Of a DNA stretch of 64,000 nucleotides, positions 53,288 through 64,000 are shown one piece after another (position 1 is the first letter of the stretch; each line of letters opens with the position of its first letter). The stretch is from the NCBI RefSeq assembly GCF_033473495.1, contig NC_088938.1, forward strand, positions 2,666,001 through 2,730,000, read 5' to 3'. A program made the translations under genes and the position numbers. The notes beneath the pieces are model-generated. The model did no database searches. It had not been told where the DNA came from and saw only the letters and a program-made list of their open reading frames with translations. Source of the DNA: Cercospora beticola (Eukaryota > Ascomycota > Dothideomycetes > Mycosphaerellales > Mycosphaerellaceae).

Positions 53288-56284
53288 GCGCGACGCGCTG
53301 TTACCAAAGGAGCATACTGTGTACGATGTGAATATGCATCGAGACAGCATGTGAAAGTGAGGTACCAGGTGGCACCCCTGTCAGCGGCCGGCGACCGGAC
53401 AAACTGGTCGGTCTTGGCATAGAACTACTCAGAAAAGGACAGGAGCCAGATGCATCACATATCGCAACGAATCTGACCTGTCAATCTGGCTGCATGCTGC
53501 AATCCATCATGTCGAATACCAGGAATCACAAACACTGTTCCCGATAACAGGCGACAGATTCGCCCAGAAGCTTACGCAGTTATTCTAACTCGAAACACTC
53601 GCGGAAAGAGCCTCCAGAGAAAGAGGAATGGAGGGCCAGACTACTGCATTGTCGATATTCAATCGATCTTGTCCACGGGCTCAAACAATTAGTTTCAATG
53701 CAGCGACGCAACTTGCCGTCCTGCCTCTAATCCAGGGACGGTCTCAGCGAGAATGCTTTGGCTCGGCAAACACTGCATTCTGCAGGCACCGGCTTGTCAT
53801 CGAACCATGAGTAACGAGTGCAAAGACAGATCCTGCTCAGGAGTATCCTTTCTGGAATGCTCTCTGGAAGGGATGCTGGGTCCTCCAGGCGTTGCACCGG
53901 ATTTGCTTCTGGAGCGCAGCAGTTCTCCCAGCCGTACGCAATGGTGGAAAGCGGTTTTCAGCTCGGCAGAATTTTCGTCAGATCCCATCAACCGCAGTCT
54001 CGACCCATTTCCTTTCTCGTCTCTTGCCGATGAACGCGTCGAGGTCTGGAAAAGTCCGAAAGAACCCCTGCGTGAGCGTTGGCAATACGAGGAAGACTGC
54101 TGCCACAGATGCATCTACTGTCTAGTCTGCTCAACAGTGGACACATCTTGAGCCGGCGTCGTGGGACTCAGTGGGAGAAGTCGATCCATCGGATCTGGCG
54201 TGGGATATCTTCGGGATGTGTTATCTCATGAATGGGCTTGGGTAGTTGCTGACGGAATTCAAGAGGTAACCCGCAACGACGTCCATGGCGGATCTGATTC
54301 CGATATTTGCTTTTCTGGTCATGTTCATGCTCGAGCATGGGGTAACCTTTTACCAGTCAGCATTTCCTGACGCATGGCATGAGGCTCTTCATCTTGATAG
54401 ATCCGATTCCAAACGATCGGATCGGGTACGCGCATCAAGACTGCGGACCGGCATTAGCGTCCTTTAAGCATGAATGTTCCGACAAAAGGCCTGACACCAA
54501 TGCATGCACCTGGATGAAAACATCATGAAGATGCAGCTCTAGTAAAGAACCATAACTTCGAAACGTGCCGTGTGACGCTAACCGCCTGGTCGGAGATTCG
54601 TCCGCACACAGTCCTTTTGCCCGGAGTGGCGGCCACCCAGCATGCTGACGTTTCAAATGTCACAGATGTCATCTATGTATGATGAACCTGTGAAGACCGA
54701 AAGCAGCAGATGCATTTCGACTTTGCGGCACATTGAATGAAACCAGCTAGACAAGCGGGGAAATGGCTGGCCTGCGAATCATCTTCACACTAGTCAGCCT
54801 TGACTGTGAACTTTACCCGTGCCTCTCACGGAAAATATATTGCACTGCAGCTTTGCGCAGCCGTGATGAACGCAAGCAATATATTTCTTCAGCAGCTGAT
54901 TCTGCTCCGATCCGACGCAGAGCGTGATTTGCCGAGGGCACAAAATCCCACTGTTTCCGAATCGAGGTAAAACTGCCGACAGAGCTGCATTCCCCTCCCG
55001 TCTGTCGAAGCAATCGTGCAGCAGTGTTGGCAGGCTTGCAGGTAAATAGTACAAGCCTCCTTCAGCCACATTCACGTCAAAGCATCAGCCTTAAATTAAC
55101 TTAACAAGCTCTGTCGGGACCGAGCCGTGCCAAGAACGTGAAGACACAACCACGCAGCCACTTCAGTACAAGTAGGTATGTACTATATCAAAGCGGTACC
55201 CTAAAAAGTGGACTCCAACAAATGGAACGGATGATCGTCCACTAGATCAACAGCCACTACTTCTTAGTCGACCAACGCCAGCACGGCCCAGGGACCGCTT
55301 TGCGCTCGCTCGCTTCATCATCACAAAAGTGGCACAGTGGCGCGTAGAATTGTTTAGCTTTTGATGTGGCGAGTAACTGCACAGCTTGTGGAGTTCCAGA
55401 ATGGAAGTCTTACACATGCCAATTGTAGCATAGTGCCGTCTGATCGGCACAGATGTCTGTTCCTGACCCAGAAATGGATTAGGAGGCATCGCGGAGCAAG
55501 GAAGATCGTCAAAAGACTACGTTGACTTTCATGCATGTCATCAAATGGCGAATGCTACTCGCAGTTACTGGAAAGGGAGTCGTGTGCTTGCTCGACTTGT
55601 GCTGGTTTGTCATTGCCATTGAAACTTGCTGGAACCGATGTGGTATATAGATTGCGGGGGACTGTAGTGACTGTATCGCCCATGGACGACTTGGTAGGAT
55701 GCAGGCAGTTCGAGAGGGCAGGGCAGTACACTACTGCTGGTTTGGCGGTCTTGTTGTTGCGTTGCCGTGTTGCACTCTGCTGATTCTGTAGGCTGGAGTA
55801 GTTGCATGCTCTTGCAATATCGATGTGGCTGTCGCCAATGCTGCCAATGCTTTTCTTCCGATCCTACTGGCGGGATCGTACTTTTGTACACGATCCGAGG
55901 ATCTGACGAGCGGCGTTGTGTCGGACAGTTACAAGCGTGCTCTCCACCTCAAGTTGCGGACATTTGTCCCAATATGATGTCGATTGCTCTCAATGCGTCG
56001 GACTGAAGGTGAGAATGACTCGGGTGAAGCATGTTGGATGTTGAAGTCTTTTTTTATTCATTGATGGATTGAAGCCTGTCTGTTTCCTGCAGACCATTGA
56101 ATACAGCCCCCAGACATTGAACAGAGCCAAAACTCCAACAGCCGTTGCCAATCCCGATCGAGTTCTGGACGCCTCAAGATCGAGTATAAGTACAAATTTA
56201 TTCTTTTTCAACAGTGAACACTCTGCAAATGAAGATAACTTCCTGTGGTATCAAGTGCGACTCTTTATCATTTTCAAGTCAAAT
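53288..56284. other. Gene-poor stretch, 3.0 kb
   Basis: The first few hundred bases should contain the ALG14 promoter. Frames of up to 132 codons exist (for example 53753-54151) without domain or splice support. No repeats of note. Confidence 0.45.
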
Positions 56285-57314
56285 TTAGTCCCATAAATAA
56301 TCCTCTGTGCGAGGTGAAAGGCGCTGTACAGATCGTAGATATTCGTAGTATAACTGCTGAAGTGTTAGTAAACTGAAGACTTGTTGTAGACGTGTCCAAG
56401 GTACTCACCATTCATACCCTGCAAGGCGCGTTGTTCTTACAAGTCTGGCAAGTGCCAGTCTCCAAATCGACGGTTCCAGAACACTGATAGCATCGTGTGA
56501 GACGCTTCTCGATTTGTTGTAACGTGGTGCTCATAAGGTCCACTCGTTGAGTCAAAGCTTCTATCGATCGACTGCAAGATTCGACCAAGCTGACAAGTCT
56601 TTCGACTGAGTTGTCTTTCCTACAATCGGGGGTCAGAATGATGACGATGGCTGGGCGAGAGTGACTGTGAACTTACTTTGTAGGCTGAACTTCTCGGTAT
56701 TTGCATTCAAGTTTCTGCTCTTTGCATGATTGGCAGGGTGACTCGCCATCGCACTTTTGTTTGCGCTTTCGGCATTCCTCGCATGCCTGCTTTGGTCAGC
56801 GAGAAGTCAGTGCGAGGGCGCCCGTTGAACTTACAGTTGCCGTACGCTTGGCCTTTTGTCTCGGTTGTACATGGCTAGGAGTGATTGGCACAGCGGGAAA
56901 TTTTGTCGTTGTCGGGCCATACACCTGTGGTGGTGGTGGAGTCGCTGGGCCTAGTGATGCATTGCACGATGATGATGCGCTGCTAGAGCCTCCAAAGGAA
57001 TCGCCCGGTGCGTGAATATAGCCTTCGGACATGGAACGGTTGGGGTTGCCATTGAAGTTGTACATGTGATTCGCTTGCAGGTAGCCTTCCTCTACGTACC
57101 CGACATCCGGAGATGATGATGGAAACGGGTTGCTGAAGAGGGTATGTTGGGGGCCAGGTGGTGGTGGAGGTGTGTAATAACCTCCACGCGACATCTCGTG
57201 GTATGCCACCGGTACTCCATCGAAGGCAAGATTGGCATCAACGTGGTCAATCATTTGTGTGTAGTTGCGCTTGACTCCAGCGAATTGTTGTTCCATCATG
57301 GCAATGGAAGGCAT
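56285..57314 (-). CDS. Zn2Cys6 transcription factor, short, with internal zinc finger
   Basis: Four exons are inferred: 57314-56835, 56786-56677, 56619-56418 and 56356-56285, giving 287 residues. The first 160 residues are Pro/Ser/Asn-rich, with a PPPPPG run. The zinc cluster follows at Cys162, 165, 172, 178, 181 and 188 (ACEECRKRKQKCDGESPCQS), so it is central and not N-terminal. Next comes a coiled coil (SVERLVSLVESCSRSIEALT, then VDLMSTTLQQIEKRL). Last is a second Cys-rich stretch with CYQC and CQTC. Splice phases agree for the first three exons. If the last donor (GTATGA) is not used, translation ends two codons later at TGA 56414-56412, and the strong GTGAGT...CTAACACTTCAG pair just downstream becomes a 3' UTR intron. 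No fungal_trans domain is present. Targets are unknown. Confidence 0.72.
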
Positions 57315-60300
57315 GAAGATCGATCGAGATCGAAGAGCTGATAGGACCAGTTTGCTGTGCTCGATGATAGACTCCAACTGTGAGCAGGTTGCCGAAACAA
57401 ACCGGAAGTGTCGTGGTCGTGGGAAATTTGAGGTGAAACAGTCGAGATGTCCAAGGGGAAGACAACGATGGAACGGCTTGAGTATCTATATGGAGTGCTC
57501 GAGGACAGTACCCGCTCTGCTGGAAAGGATACCCGGCCTCGCTGCAATGTCCCCAGATGTCTGCATCCAGAAATGGGCGAGCGACCAGATGCGATGTACG
57601 GATTCAGATGTGGCGGTTTAGCACCCTGCACCGGAACGCCTACAGCATCATGCACGAGCCTTTGGTGATCTCCAGAGACTAGACAGGATGCTGGGACAAT
57701 GTATGCACAAGACCCATCTGCAGTTGCATCTGCCAATGGGTTGACGTGCCAGGACGGTGCAGGAGGCGCGGAGCGCAGGTGCATCTTCGGCTTGCCTGGG
57801 CTTAAGCAGGTAGAAGCATGCATCTGGGGACCACGGTCGCGTCGAGCCGTCGGCAAAATGAAAATAACAGGATCCCAATAGCAGGTATCGATGTGGGAGG
57901 CTCGCTTCTGCACAGGGATCTGGCTCGTCATTCAGTACCACCGCCCAGGGCAGTTCTGTACCTGCATTGCGCAACCACCCGCCTGGTTCATACCGCGGGA
58001 TGGGACCACTCTCGCGATAGGCGAGGAGAGGACGACCAGCCCAGGTGCACTGCTTGACGATGGACGAGGTTGTTGCGATCGACATCGGTATCCGACGGTG
58101 GTCCAAGCCTGGGACGAACCCACACGCCTCCGTCATTCAGGTCACGATACTGTATTGCCGTCAGGCTTCATCGCAGAAACAGGTTTGTCAATTTCTGGCG
58201 CCTGCTTCTTGTCTGCGTCCAGAAAGGACGACGTGCAGCAGACTAGGCTGCATTGTGTCCAACAAGCAACGACTTGGCCGTCGGAGCACTGTATGTGTTT
58301 GCAAGACTCGTCGCCGTCGGCGGGCCTCTCTGACAAGCGTGGAGCGATCCAAGCGAGACGCCTCTGCAGGAAGAAGCGCCAAAATCGCATCTCTTGAGCT
58401 AATCTCACAAGCTGCGGCGGGCTGTGGAAGAAGGTGGGGCTGCAGGATGGCGTATTTGTCAATGTGAGCCACTCAGCTTTATTTCTGCAGCGCAGCTGGC
58501 GGGCCGGCGACGACAGCAACCAATGCGCAGTCACTATTCTCAGCGGACAGAGGCCGTCTCAGCTTTGGTGACGGGACCAAAGAATGTCGTGCAGTAGCCG
58601 CAAGCCACGACCTGTTGCTTAGCGGCGATGTGGAGTTCCGCCGACCTCCACGCGAGGCACTATGGCTCTGGCCGCAACCCTGTGGCCTTACAACCACGTC
58701 GTGTGCTGTGACAATCATGAGAGGCCTCCGCACGCTCCTGGTTGATTTCTTCTGCCGCACAATCGTATGCGAGCTCACTGGGCCGATCTTGGCCGCCGTG
58801 GCACACATGATGCAGCTGCAGTCGACACGTTCAGGTCGTTGTCACTCACTGCCAGATTGACTGCATTGCATTGTTGCAGAATGCATGATAGAACACACGC
58901 CTCTCGTGCGGCCGCCCACGTGAAGAGCATCTCCCACGATAGGTCGTGGCAACTTAGCCACGTCTATTCGCCCAGAAGCAGTGACTGTGGACGACGTTTA
59001 CCCTACCAGCCGTGTGGACAACTGCTCGTCCACCAATTTAAGCGACAAAAGAGGGTCGGAGGATTTCCTGCTTCGGGCAATTGCGTCGAGAGCACATCGC
59101 TTTCGCAGTGCTGCTCCAGAGTCGCCTAGCCGAGGGCCGGGAAACTACGCCACTTTATCGATCGTGGACTGTACGCACTCATCAGAAGCCTTTGGGAATT
59201 GTTCCAAACTCCCGGTCCGATCTGCCACCCCCAAGATAAATAGAGTGCAGAAGCCTTGCAGTACGCCCGCGTATTGGCAACAACCAAGCACGCACGGCAC
59301 AGTTGCATGACGCCACTATGGATCCGACAGTCCCCCGAAGTGTGCCATGCCGCCACACTATAGTGCGCTGCGGTTGGGGCGCGACCCTCGAACGCCTTCT
59401 TTAGTGGCAGCTGCCGTGAGGCGGGTTTTGCGAGCGTCACTGGAGCGATCGCTGATTCTAAGCCGTCTCCAATCGTGCTGACCCGAGCGAGGTCGCGAAT
59501 TCCAATCATTGGCGGTATGGACTGGCTGCTTTGCGTCGTGCCCAGAACAAAACTGACCGACCACTCCAATCGACCCTCCAGACACCCAGTCGTGAACAGA
59601 GGGTGGGAAATGCTGGTCACCGACAATTTTCAATCGCACCAGCTGGAGCAATTAGACCAGTGTCATCTCGTTGGATATGCATGCTGACTGCATACCATTG
59701 GGGCACGTCGCCGAGCTTTTGAGACTCGTATCATTATTTGCAATGTGGCATAGGGGTATTCAACGATCTTCTCGGAAGTTCCGATGCGCAAGGCACTTTC
59801 AGATCCTCTCTACACAAGGCACTCCGAACACTTGAGGGCAGTGACGACGTATTGCATCTGCATGCTTGCCGGCATAGAGTAGGAATCTTGCAGCACTCAG
59901 CACTATCGCGATAACAGGCACAGAAATAGTGACGCTTCATGGTCTCGTTGACGAAGCCAGCCAGCCAAAGTGGCGGAAAGGGTCCCAGGGACCAAGTTGA
60001 CTCCAGATAGCGGGCTGGTCTTGCTGTCGTACCCCTGTCTGACGCCTCCGCCTGCACAGCCGGAACGCGATCCGTCCCAGTGGGTGAAATTGTCCGAGTA
60101 CCAGTCTTCTGTTCAATTCACCCCAAGGCACTAAGATTACTCTCCTTGCGAGCATTGACCGCAGCGAGGCCTGGCTTGTTCAACGATATCGACCCTGTGA
60201 TGCAGTACTGCCCAGTGTGAACGATGGCATGGCCGGTGAGGATCTTATCACTGAAGCAACCAGAAGCACAGCAGGATACGCCGTGCTCTCCATGTACGCT

Positions 60301-60993
60301 CAGAGAGATGAAGTTCTGTACGTTTGATACAGTACAGCCATCAAGCAGCGGTCCGTCTCATGACAGGTTGGGCGCACCAGCTTAGTTGCCACTGACGGAG
60401 TTGCTCGTGCTGGACTGAGTATCGTCTGGCCGCCGAATTATGCTGTGTAACCAGCAGAACGTGGAATGGCGGTCACGATGCAATAATAACATCAGCCACC
60501 GCGTGGTCTAGATGGCGATGATCTCAACGTTGTCGCTTGAAGCCGTTCGACTTGGATTTGGATGTGGAGGAGGTAGTCGCCCAGCGGTGTGAATTGGGCC
60601 AGAATGCATTGCGCGGGGTGGAGGAGCGCGTTCATGCTTCGTCGTTGAGTCCCCGATTGTGAGTCATGTGTTCATCGCAGTCGTATACCAATGTCTGTTC
60701 GATCTAGGCGGTCCTGAAGGCATCGCATCTTGTATTCAATGTTTGGTGTTTCAGCACGCAGCTGTACGAGGCGAGGCGAGGAATCTTACTCGATTGCCTC
60801 AGGCTGCCACTGCCATAAATGGATGAGTGTGTCAGAAATCGTGGCAGCACTTTCCGCCTCGATCTCATGCCATCGCCACTTTCTCTTCTCTTCTCCTCCC
60901 ATTGTCTTTAGCACACCAGTGTTCATTGCACTTCCAATAGCCATCGACACTGTCAAAGGCTTGACTCTGTCACAGCCGTCCTGGCACGCGACA
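57315..60993. other. Gene-poor stretch, 3.7 kb
   Basis: It lies between two Zn2Cys6 genes transcribed away from each other, so both promoters are in it. Frames such as 57648-58136 and 59126-59626 (minus) have no recognised domain and were not accepted. Confidence 0.45.
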
Positions 60994-63045
60994 ATGGCGT
61001 CCTCTGCGGCCTATGCATGCCAAGTTTGCACGAAACGCAAGGTCAGGTGCAGCAAGACGATGCCGACCTGCTCCAATTGTCTCAAGAGCGGCATCGACTG
61101 TGTATATACAGAACCGCCGCCGCGCCGCCGAAAGCGACGCTTGAGCGGTGATATCTCTGCAAAGCTGGCTGAGTATGAGCGTATACTGAAGCACAATGGC
61201 TTATTCCCGCTAGCGGAGACGAGAGACTCGACTCCTCTAGACACTCAAAACAAGCCAGTCGCTTTGCGCTCGACTCAAGGCGCGACGTCACAAGCAGGGA
61301 GGCTGGTGACGAGCACAGGGAGCACTCGATATGTGAACAGTAATCTGTGGGACAATATTGACGATGATGAGATGCAACAAGCGTCTGAGGAAGACGACCA
61401 AGAAGCAGTAATGAGCGGCATGGAAGACAGTGTTGCTGCCGAAGATCCGTTTTCACTTGCACTCATGGCTGACCACCGTACTCTGCTGCGATATCACCCC
61501 GACCATAGCCAGGCCGTTGCCACGTGGCGCACGTATCTCGAGAATGTGGAGCCGCTCTGCAAAGTGTTGCATACACCGACTGTTGGGAAGCTCATCGAGA
61601 GGGGTGCGCTCGACCCCTCAACAGTGACCAAAACCGAGGAGTGCTTGCTGTTTGCGATCTACCACTTTGCGGTATTGTCCATGACAGAGGCTGATTGTCT
61701 CAAGCAATGCCAACAGCCGCGTGCGGTATTACTGAAGAGGTATCACTTCTGCGCACGACAAGCTCTTGTGAATGCCAAATTCCTGAAGACCACAGACATG
61801 AATATCATGCAGGCATATGTTCTCTTTCTTCTCTCCTGCAGAACTCACTATGATCCGTCGACATACTGGATCCTCACAGGGGTGGCGGCGCGCATATCTC
61901 AACGTATGGGGCTCCATAGGGATGGCGAAGCGGCTGGCTTGCCGCCATTCGAAGTCCAGATGAGACGTAGGCTATTCTACCAAGTGGTGCCTCTGGACGG
62001 CATGTCAAGTCGGGAATCGGGCGTGAGCGACGCATCAACACCAGATCATTTCGATACGCTGCCGCCTCTCAACGTCAATGACGATCAGATCTGGCCCGGA
62101 ATGACAACAAAACCAGTGTCCCAAAAAGGCGCCACAGAAATGGTATTCTGCCTCTCACGTTCCTATATTGGAAGGGCTTTCGCTGCCAGCAAGCAACTGA
62201 AAGATGATGATGAGGCGCAGAAAATGATCTCTCGTACTGAGGACGAAGTGGAAGATCTGTATCTGCGCTATTGCGAGTTCGCTAATCCTCTTCACCTGCT
62301 CACCAACTTGGCAACTAGGTCGGCGTTGAATGCCATGCGATTACGAGTGCGACTACCACGACTAAATGAAAGACCAGACACCGATGATAGCCGGAGGGAG
62401 AGACTGCGACTATCGTGCAAGATCCTCGACACTGACGCGGCAGCTCATACTCACTCAACGTTGCGAAAGTACATGTGGTACATTGGACCTCTATTCGCTT
62501 GGGTAAGGCGTTTCATTTTACGTGTCTGATTTATGACTGACGAGCGAAATTCGTAGGGCACCTGGGACGCCTTGATATCGATTGTGACTGCTCTCCAGAG
62601 ACCCGACTCGCTCTCTCGCACCGAGACTGATGACATGTGGGAGAAGGTCGAACAGCTCTATTCTAACCACATGGATCTAATGATCAAGTCTAAAAGCGCT
62701 TTACAAGTTGCCATTGGGCGCCTGGCCCTCAAAGCATGGGACGCGAATCCTCCATCGAAGCAAACACCGCAGCCCGAATTCATCGTTGCATTGCGCGCAT
62801 CACGAAGATTTCAGTATCTGGCCAAACGCGCCATGGCTGGACCAGTCGAAGGGGCGACGTTTGACGAGGTTTCATTGAAGCAACAGCCTTCTGTGCTGTT
62901 CGATGCCAACGCAACAAAGCCCGGCGACTCTCCAGATCTCGACTTTGATTTTGACTACGGAAATCTCCTTGACGATAGTGCACCGGACTGGGTGTTCTGG
63001 GATAACCTGATCAAAGATTTCCAGTCACAAGGAGCACAGAACTAG
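60994..63045 (+). CDS. Zn2Cys6 transcription factor with fungal-specific regulatory domain
   Basis: Two exons (60994-62502 and 62557-63045) join in phase to 665 residues. The start at ATG 60994 (MASSAAYACQVCTKRKVR) is chosen because the zinc cluster begins at residue 9; the open frame extends upstream to 60730. Cys9, 12, 19, 26, 29 and 36 give the spacing x2, x6, x6, x2, x6. A basic PPPRRRKRRL linker and an EYERILKHNG coiled coil follow. The middle region has LLFAIYHFAVLSMTEADCL, then YVLFLLSCRTHYDPSTYWIL and RISQRMGLHRDGEAAGLPPF, the fungal_trans domain. The C-terminus is acidic (DLDFDFDYGNLLDDSAPDWV), fitting an activation domain. Targets are unknown, and no obvious cluster genes sit beside it in the window. 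Confidence 0.9.
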
Positions 63046-63794
63046 CATCAGATCTTCATTCAGTGCACGTCGCAGGATCACACTCGACCAGTACAGCCTT
63101 CTCGATGGCGAGCGGCGGCTGTGTGTAATATCGTTCATCTATGCCGGATGATAATGTCGAAGTTCGCCTCGGCGTTAAGAGAGCATACCGGCCCGGATCC
63201 AGCCCTAAGTCTATTGGACTGATCCCTGCCATCTCATTCCCGCTATAAGCCGACTCCGCTGTCGAACCGAGGACCCGGTTCTGCCTTCTGGTCTAGTCTA
63301 CAGATCGTTTCCAGGAGGCGTGCTGTAGGCTAGCTTTCAATTTTGACGCACCGCCTCTTTTACGACAACGACTTTCGCAAGATACACACAGCGTGTGTGA
63401 TGTGCTTCATCAGATATCTGTAAACCGAGGAGCAATAGAGTTATTGGTCTAAGTCGCATGCTCGCAGACGTACTATCGAAAAACAGCAACTGCAAAAGAG
63501 CACACTGTTCTTAGCCGCATGGTGCCATCTTCGGGACCACGAATACCGATATGACACAACAGGCTTGACATGTGGCCATGCCCCATGGGTTCACTTAATA
63601 CACAAGGACTTAGCGACATTTGGCTAGGGCTGATCTATTCAGGCAAAGACTAGACCATAGGGCCATAGCCTTTCGATATGCCCCGTGGACATCAAAAGCG
63701 GTCACGACACCCTTTGAGGATCCTTTCCGACTTCACCTGCATTCTCCACCACATACCAACTTCAGTCACTCCTTCGGCACGCCAATTGCTCACT
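63046..63794. promoter_or_regulatory. Upstream region of the secreted LRR-type gene
   Basis: These 749 bases have no supported gene. They include the 3' end of the preceding regulator gene and, presumably, the promoter of the gene at 63795. Confidence 0.4.
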
Positions 63795-64000
63795 ATGGCA
63801 CCACGCTCGCTTCTCCTTGCGGCTCTGTCCGCCTCGACCTCCTTCCTCGCGCAAGCCGCCCCAGCCGCACGCAGACAGGAAGATAACCTTGCTCGTGACC
63901 TCGCCACTTTGAAGGCTTTCGCGGAAACCATTACCGAAGACCCGCAAAACATCAAGGCCAACTGGACTGCAGCCGGAGACGATGTCTGCCAGTGGGCTGG
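63795..64000 (+). CDS. Secreted LRR-type protein, 3'-partial
   Basis: ATG 63795 opens a classical signal peptide (MAPRSLLLAALSASTSFLAQ) with a likely cleavage after AQA, followed by a dibasic ARRQ. The mature start, DLATLKAFAETITEDPQNI, then ANWTAAGDDVCQWAG, follows the pattern of the N-terminal cap of extracellular leucine-rich-repeat proteins in fungi and plants (helix, then W...C.W.G). The repeats themselves would lie beyond the window. Its likely place is the cell wall or outside the cell. The identification rests on about 68 residues only. Confidence 0.6.
   Translation, partial: MAPRSLLLAALSASTSFLAQAAPAARRQEDNLARDLATLKAFAETITEDPQNIKANWTAAGDDVCQWA

Noticed and set aside
57648..58136. 162-codon minus-strand frame near the Zn2Cys6 gene
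   Set aside because: No domain, no clear start context, and competing plus-strand frames of similar length (57891-58397).
59126..59626. 166-codon minus-strand frame
   Set aside because: Unrecognised, overlaps a second minus-strand frame, and has no splice or promoter support.

Overview
The window is nuclear DNA of a filamentous ascomycete (Pezizomycotina), most likely a dothideomycete. Genes carry introns of about 48-65 bases with GT/AG ends and CTAAC/CTGAC branch sites. Regulators are Zn2Cys6 proteins. Ndc1, Pep12, Alg14 and an Afg1-type ATPase all look like filamentous-ascomycete versions. The species cannot be named from the sequence. Exon models were built by hand from reading frame, splice sites and codon phase.

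Left end (1-16.8 kb). The first 1.3 kb is the 3' part of a gene for a secreted precursor. It encodes three copies of a Tyr/Gly/His-rich peptide, two of them followed by Lys-Arg, and it is cut into about 14 very small exons. From 4.1 to 15.4 kb lies a set of decayed or doubtful genes of unrecognised families: long single frames broken by point stop codons, mostly TAG. Two related pairs are visible: 4.1-6.8 with 6.8-7.8 kb, and 11.0-11.7 with 12.2-13.5 kb.

Glycosyltransferase block (16.8-23.2 kb). Three divergent paralogues of a type II membrane glycosyltransferase-like family share D-x-Y-D, NSG and SDQ signatures and resemble the GT domain of PLOD/collagen-modifying enzymes.

Metabolic block (24.7-30.0 kb). 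An anion:cation-symporter-type MFS permease is followed by a cis-CaaD-like tautomerase. After these come an F-box-like protein and a sphingolipid delta-4 desaturase. A 2.9-kb gene-poor stretch then holds a 412-bp element with 88-bp terminal direct repeats and a 5-bp target duplication, which looks like a TRIM retrotransposon.

Regulator and transporter (32.9-36.9 kb). A Zn2Cys6 transcription factor, broken by a one-base shift in a C5 run, lies upstream of a monocarboxylate-porter-like MFS gene.

Housekeeping stretch (37.1-53.3 kb). It holds NDC1 and PEP12 (divergent), an F-box-like gene, a HExxH protein whose 3' end appears to have seeded a 150-bp tandem array, a small membrane protein, AFG1, a hypothetical gene and ALG14.

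Right end (53.3-64 kb). Two more Zn2Cys6 regulators sit among long gene-poor stretches, and the start of a secreted LRR-type protein runs off the edge. No rRNA, tRNA or CRISPR could be supported.
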